The position numbers and the translations under genes are program-made. The notes beneath the pieces were generated by a model that was given only the letters and a program-made list of their open reading frames with translations, searched no databases and was not told where the DNA came from. DNA of 9,035 nt from Lysobacterales bacterium (GTDB lineage Bacteria; Pseudomonadota; Gammaproteobacteria; Xanthomonadales; S139-57), in assembly GCA_026993285.1 (NCBI GenBank), contig JALWTZ010000042.1, positions 1-9,035 on the forward strand, written 5' to 3'. How positions within the stretch are numbered: position 1 is the first letter of the stretch; each line of letters opens with the position of its first letter. This document shows, piece by piece, positions 7,651 through 9,035 of this stretch.

Positions 7651-7806
7651 CTATTCGGTAACAGACCGGGATGGATAATCAGCAATTGATTCAGCAGTGC
7701 GCTCGACGGTTGTATGGTTGTATGAAATCCGCGACTCCCTGCGGATACGGATTGTTGGGAACAGGATGTTCCGGATCATTTTGATCAACAGGCCGGGGCG
7801 ATGCAT
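7651..7806 (-). CDS. Possible small protein of 51 residues with strong ribosome-binding site
   Basis: Read on the minus strand, GGGAGGTGAT stands just before an ATG at 7806. Nine of its bases match the complement of the 16S rRNA 3' end, with 7 bases between GGAGG and the ATG. The frame then runs 51 codons to TAG. The product begins MHRPGLLIKMIRNILFPTIR, a basic, hydrophobic N-terminal half that could be an amphipathic helix. Its C-terminal half is polar (HTTVERTAESIADYPSR). I recognise no family. It would be transcribed toward the LysR gene, 120 bases upstream of it. Doubts: no clear minus-strand promoter; its 3' part contains a tandem 8-bp duplication (7708-7723), which is not frame-neutral; and the ribosome-binding site doubles as the loop of a plus-strand hairpin. 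The longer minus frame continuing to 8700 is antisense to the kinase and is not used. Confidence 0.4.
   Translation of the reverse strand: MHRPGLLIKMIRNILFPTIRIRRESRISYNHTTVERTAESIADYPSRSVTE
7708..7723 (+). repeat. Tandem 8-bp repeat
   Basis: GGTTGTAT occurs twice back to back (7708-7715 and 7716-7723), followed by a further G. It is a short exact duplication in the regulator-kinase intergenic region. Confidence 0.6.
7758..7786. promoter_or_regulatory. Two adjacent short palindromes, candidate operators
   Basis: GGAACA-GGA-TGTTCC (7758-7772) and GATCA-TTT-TGATC (7774-7786) are perfect dyads with 3-base centres separated by one base. They abut the 12-bp hairpin at 7788. They could be protein-binding sites, or small hairpins in a plus-strand RNA. 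The minus-strand 51-codon ORF also crosses them. Confidence 0.35.
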
Positions 7807-7854
7807 GTCATCACCTCCCTCCCCCTTCTCTGTGCCCCGGCCTGTCTTTTTCTT
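7788..7854 (+). ncRNA. GC-rich 12-bp hairpin with pyrimidine-rich loop and T-tract (sRNA 3' end or kinase leader element)
   Basis: ACAGGCCGGGGC (7788-7799) pairs perfectly with GCCCCGGCCTGT (7834-7845), leaving a 34-base loop. CTTTTTCTT follows on the plus strand, giving a terminator-like end. The loop holds ATCACCTCCCTCCCCC, whose first nine bases equal the 16S rRNA 3' tail (an anti-Shine-Dalgarno sequence). Bases 7815-7822 (CTCCCTCC) are an exact complement of the kinase Shine-Dalgarno region (7910-7917). This could be the 3' hairpin of a small RNA starting near a GATAAT box at 7674-7679 (no good -35), or a regulatory hairpin in a long kinase leader. The structure is plain in the sequence; that it is transcribed is inference. 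Confidence 0.45.
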
Positions 7855-7887
7855 GCCAACTTCCTCACGGATTGTTCTTCTATCTGT

Positions 7888-7896
7888 TGCTATACT
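7888..7896 (+). promoter_or_regulatory. Extended -10 promoter of the kinase gene
   Basis: TGCTATACT combines the TGn extension (7888-7890) with TATACT (7891-7896), five of six bases of the sigma-70 -10 consensus. No good -35 is found at 16-18 bases, as is typical for extended -10 promoters. Transcription would begin near 7903, giving a leader of about 20 bases that starts close to the ribosome-binding site. Confidence 0.5.
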
Positions 7897-7909
7897 CCTG
7901 GACAGGCCC

Positions 7910-7917
7910 GGAGGGAG
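7910..7917 (+). promoter_or_regulatory. Ribosome-binding site of the kinase gene
   Basis: GGAGGGAG ends 6 bases before the ATG at 7924, and its GGAGG core is 9 bases away. It supports 7924 over the second in-frame ATG at 7927. It is exactly complementary to 7815-7822 in the upstream hairpin loop. Confidence 0.8.
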
Positions 7918-7923
7918 AGCAGC

Positions 7924-9035
7924 ATGATGAAACAGTTTGGACATTACCAGATCATTTCCGAGTTGGGGCGTGGTGGCATGGGCGTGGTGCTCAAGGCGCA
8001 CGAACAATCCCTGAACCGCTATGTCGCCATCAAGGTGCTTTCCCAGCAACTGGCCAACGATGAGCAGGTACGGGAGCGCTTTATTCGTGAAGCACGTGCA
8101 GTGGCAGCGCTCAATCATCCCAATGTGGTGCAGGTGTATTTCGCTGGTGAACACGAAGGGCAACCCTTCTTTTCCATGGAATTTGTCCAGGGTCAGTCCC
8201 TGAGCGAGTATCTGAAACAGCATGCGCCCCTGGCGCCCAGGGAGGCTGCGGAAATTCTTTTGCAGGCTGCACGCGGCCTGGCTGCCGCCCATGACAAGGG
8301 CATCGTGCACCGGGATATCAAGCCTGCGAATTTGATGATGACCGAGGACGGCACCATCAAGCTGACCGATTTTGGCATTGCCATGGCGGAAGATCAGGGG
8401 CCGAAACTGACCAGTACAGGTGAGTTTGTGGGTACGCCGGGTTATCTGTCTCCGGAAGTCTGTATTGGGGCAGTGGTGGATGCCCGTACCGATATCTTCT
8501 CCCTGGGCATTGTTTATTTCGAGATGCTGGCAGGAACCCCTCCCTTTACCAACCCCAGTCCATTGGGTCTGATGCGGGAAGTTGTGGAAGCACGCATTCC
8601 GGATATTGGCAGCATTAACAGCGAAGTGGATGCCACAAGCCGGGAATTGCTCACACGCATGCTGCAAAAGGAACCACAAGATCGTTTTGAATCCTGTCAT
8701 GAGATCATCCAGATGTTGGAAGAGGGGCTGAAGCAGGAGCGCTTTTCACCCAATCGCCCCTTGCCCAACAAGGATGTCACCCGCATCTGGTCGGATGACA
8801 CGACCAGCGACACCCGCGTCGCTGCAGCCACCAAACCCTCTGCGGAGGCACCGCCTCCACCTCCGGCGCCCTCCGGGCCACCGGCTGATGTGGCCGTCAA
8901 TCAGGCACAGTCAGCACCCGCTGCTACGGTACAAAAGCCGGTTGCGGTATCTGCACGAGGCGGGCGCTGGCTGGCTGTGGCCATGGTGCTGGTGTTTGTC
9001 GGTGCTTCCGCTGCAACACTGGCCTTTTTCCCCTC
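7924..9035 (+). CDS. Membrane-anchored Hanks-type Ser/Thr protein kinase (3' end missing)
   Basis: The 370 visible residues contain a full kinase domain (about 8-270): glycine loop GRGGMG (15-20), AIK lysine K37, alpha-C glutamate E56, catalytic HRDIKPAN (129-136), DFG (149-151), GTPGYLSPE (170-178) and DIFSLG (190-195). All ATP- and metal-binding residues are present, so it should be active. T163 and T165 in LTSTGEFVGTPGYLSPE align with the activation-loop threonines that are autophosphorylated in PknB-type kinases. After the domain come an acidic linker and a Pro/Ala-rich juxtamembrane stretch (about 305-340). A single membrane segment follows (about 349-369), where the window ends. The layout implies a cytoplasmic kinase and a periplasmic sensor domain, whose type is unseen. 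Start 7924 is supported by GGAGGGAG. Substrates and a partner phosphatase are not visible here. The gene is divergent from the LysR gene. Confidence 0.95.
   Translation, partial: MMKQFGHYQIISELGRGGMGVVLKAHEQSLNRYVAIKVLSQQLANDEQVRERFIREARAVAALNHPNVVQVYFAGEHEGQPFFSMEFVQGQSLSEYLKQHAPLAPREAAEILLQAARGLAAAHDKGIVHRDIKPANLMMTEDGTIKLTDFGIAMAEDQGPKLTSTGEFVGTPGYLSPEVCIGAVVDARTDIFSLGIVYFEMLAGTPPFTNPSPLGLMREVVEARIPDIGSINSEVDATSRELLTRMLQKEPQDRFESCHEIIQMLEEGLKQERFSPNRPLPNKDVTRIWSDDTTSDTRVAAATKPSAEAPPPPPAPSGPPADVAVNQAQSAPAATVQKPVAVSARGGRWLAVAMVLVFVGASAATLAFFP

Larger units (their letters stand above)
7531..7923. other. Divergent intergenic control region between LysR and kinase genes
   Basis: These 393 bases hold the LysR upstream dyads (7577-7639), the possible 51-codon minus-strand ORF (7651-7806), the paired palindromes (7758-7786), the GC-rich hairpin (7788-7845) and the kinase promoter (7888-7896). 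The 7531-7570 part next to the LysR start is AT-rich, as expected for its promoter, but I could not assign a convincing -35/-10 pair. Confidence 0.6.

Noticed and set aside
7853..7858. TTGCCA as a -35 element, or its minus-strand TTGGCA as a sigma-54 -24 element
   Set aside because: On the plus strand it is 32 bases from the -10 hexamer, too far. On the minus strand there is no GC element at the -12 position.
7697..7927. Plus-strand frame starting at GTG, whose TGA overlaps the kinase ATG (ATGA-type overlap)
   Set aside because: The overlap looks like translational coupling, but there is no ribosome-binding site before the GTG, the product has no recognisable pattern, and it runs through the hairpin and promoter.
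7807..8700. Upstream extension of the minus-strand frame across the kinase gene
   Set aside because: This part is antisense to a kinase with every catalytic motif intact, so it is a shadow. Only the last 51 codons, after the strong ribosome-binding site, are considered.

Overview
The window looks like the chromosome of a free-living, probably marine or environmental, gammaproteobacterium. The basis is GC-rich codon use (one sampled line of the large gene is about 70% G+C, the regulator about 57%), a GcvA-type LysR regulator, a Hanks-type kinase, and a giant DUF11/GEVED surface protein with a Gram-negative IPTL-type C-terminal anchor. The genus is not fixed by anything seen here; Alcanivorax or Marinobacter relatives are a guess. 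No mobile element, tRNA, rRNA or CRISPR array is visible.

Layout. Bases 2-5713 (+) are the 3' part of one very large gene whose start lies upstream. It encodes at least 1903 residues: the tail of one DUF11 repeat, six whole DUF11 (Ig-like) repeats, five GEVED modules of about 190 residues, and an IPTL-CTERM anchor. A strong intrinsic terminator follows (5738-5770). Next come a small, AT-richer gene for an unrecognised exported protein (5974-6549, +) and a perfect 10-bp hairpin. A LysR-type regulator runs convergently on the minus strand (6601-7530). The last gene, entering at 7924 and cut by the window end, is a membrane-anchored Ser/Thr protein kinase with all catalytic motifs.

The 393-bp gap between the divergent regulator and kinase (7531-7923) is the most structured part of the window. 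It has several dyads, a possible 51-codon minus-strand ORF with an excellent ribosome-binding site, a 12-bp GC-rich hairpin with a pyrimidine-rich loop and a T-rich 3' flank, and an extended -10 promoter for the kinase. The hairpin loop carries an exact 8-nt complement of the kinase Shine-Dalgarno sequence. The hairpin's 3' arm can alternatively pair with a second ACAGGCC just before that Shine-Dalgarno. This suggests a switchable leader, a small RNA, or both, and it is the best candidate for something undescribed here.

How the genes relate. The adhesin-like gene is insulated by its terminator, so functional linkage to the kinase is not implied. The regulator and kinase share a divergent control region and could be co-regulated. 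The small exported protein stands alone and differs in base composition, which suggests separate acquisition.
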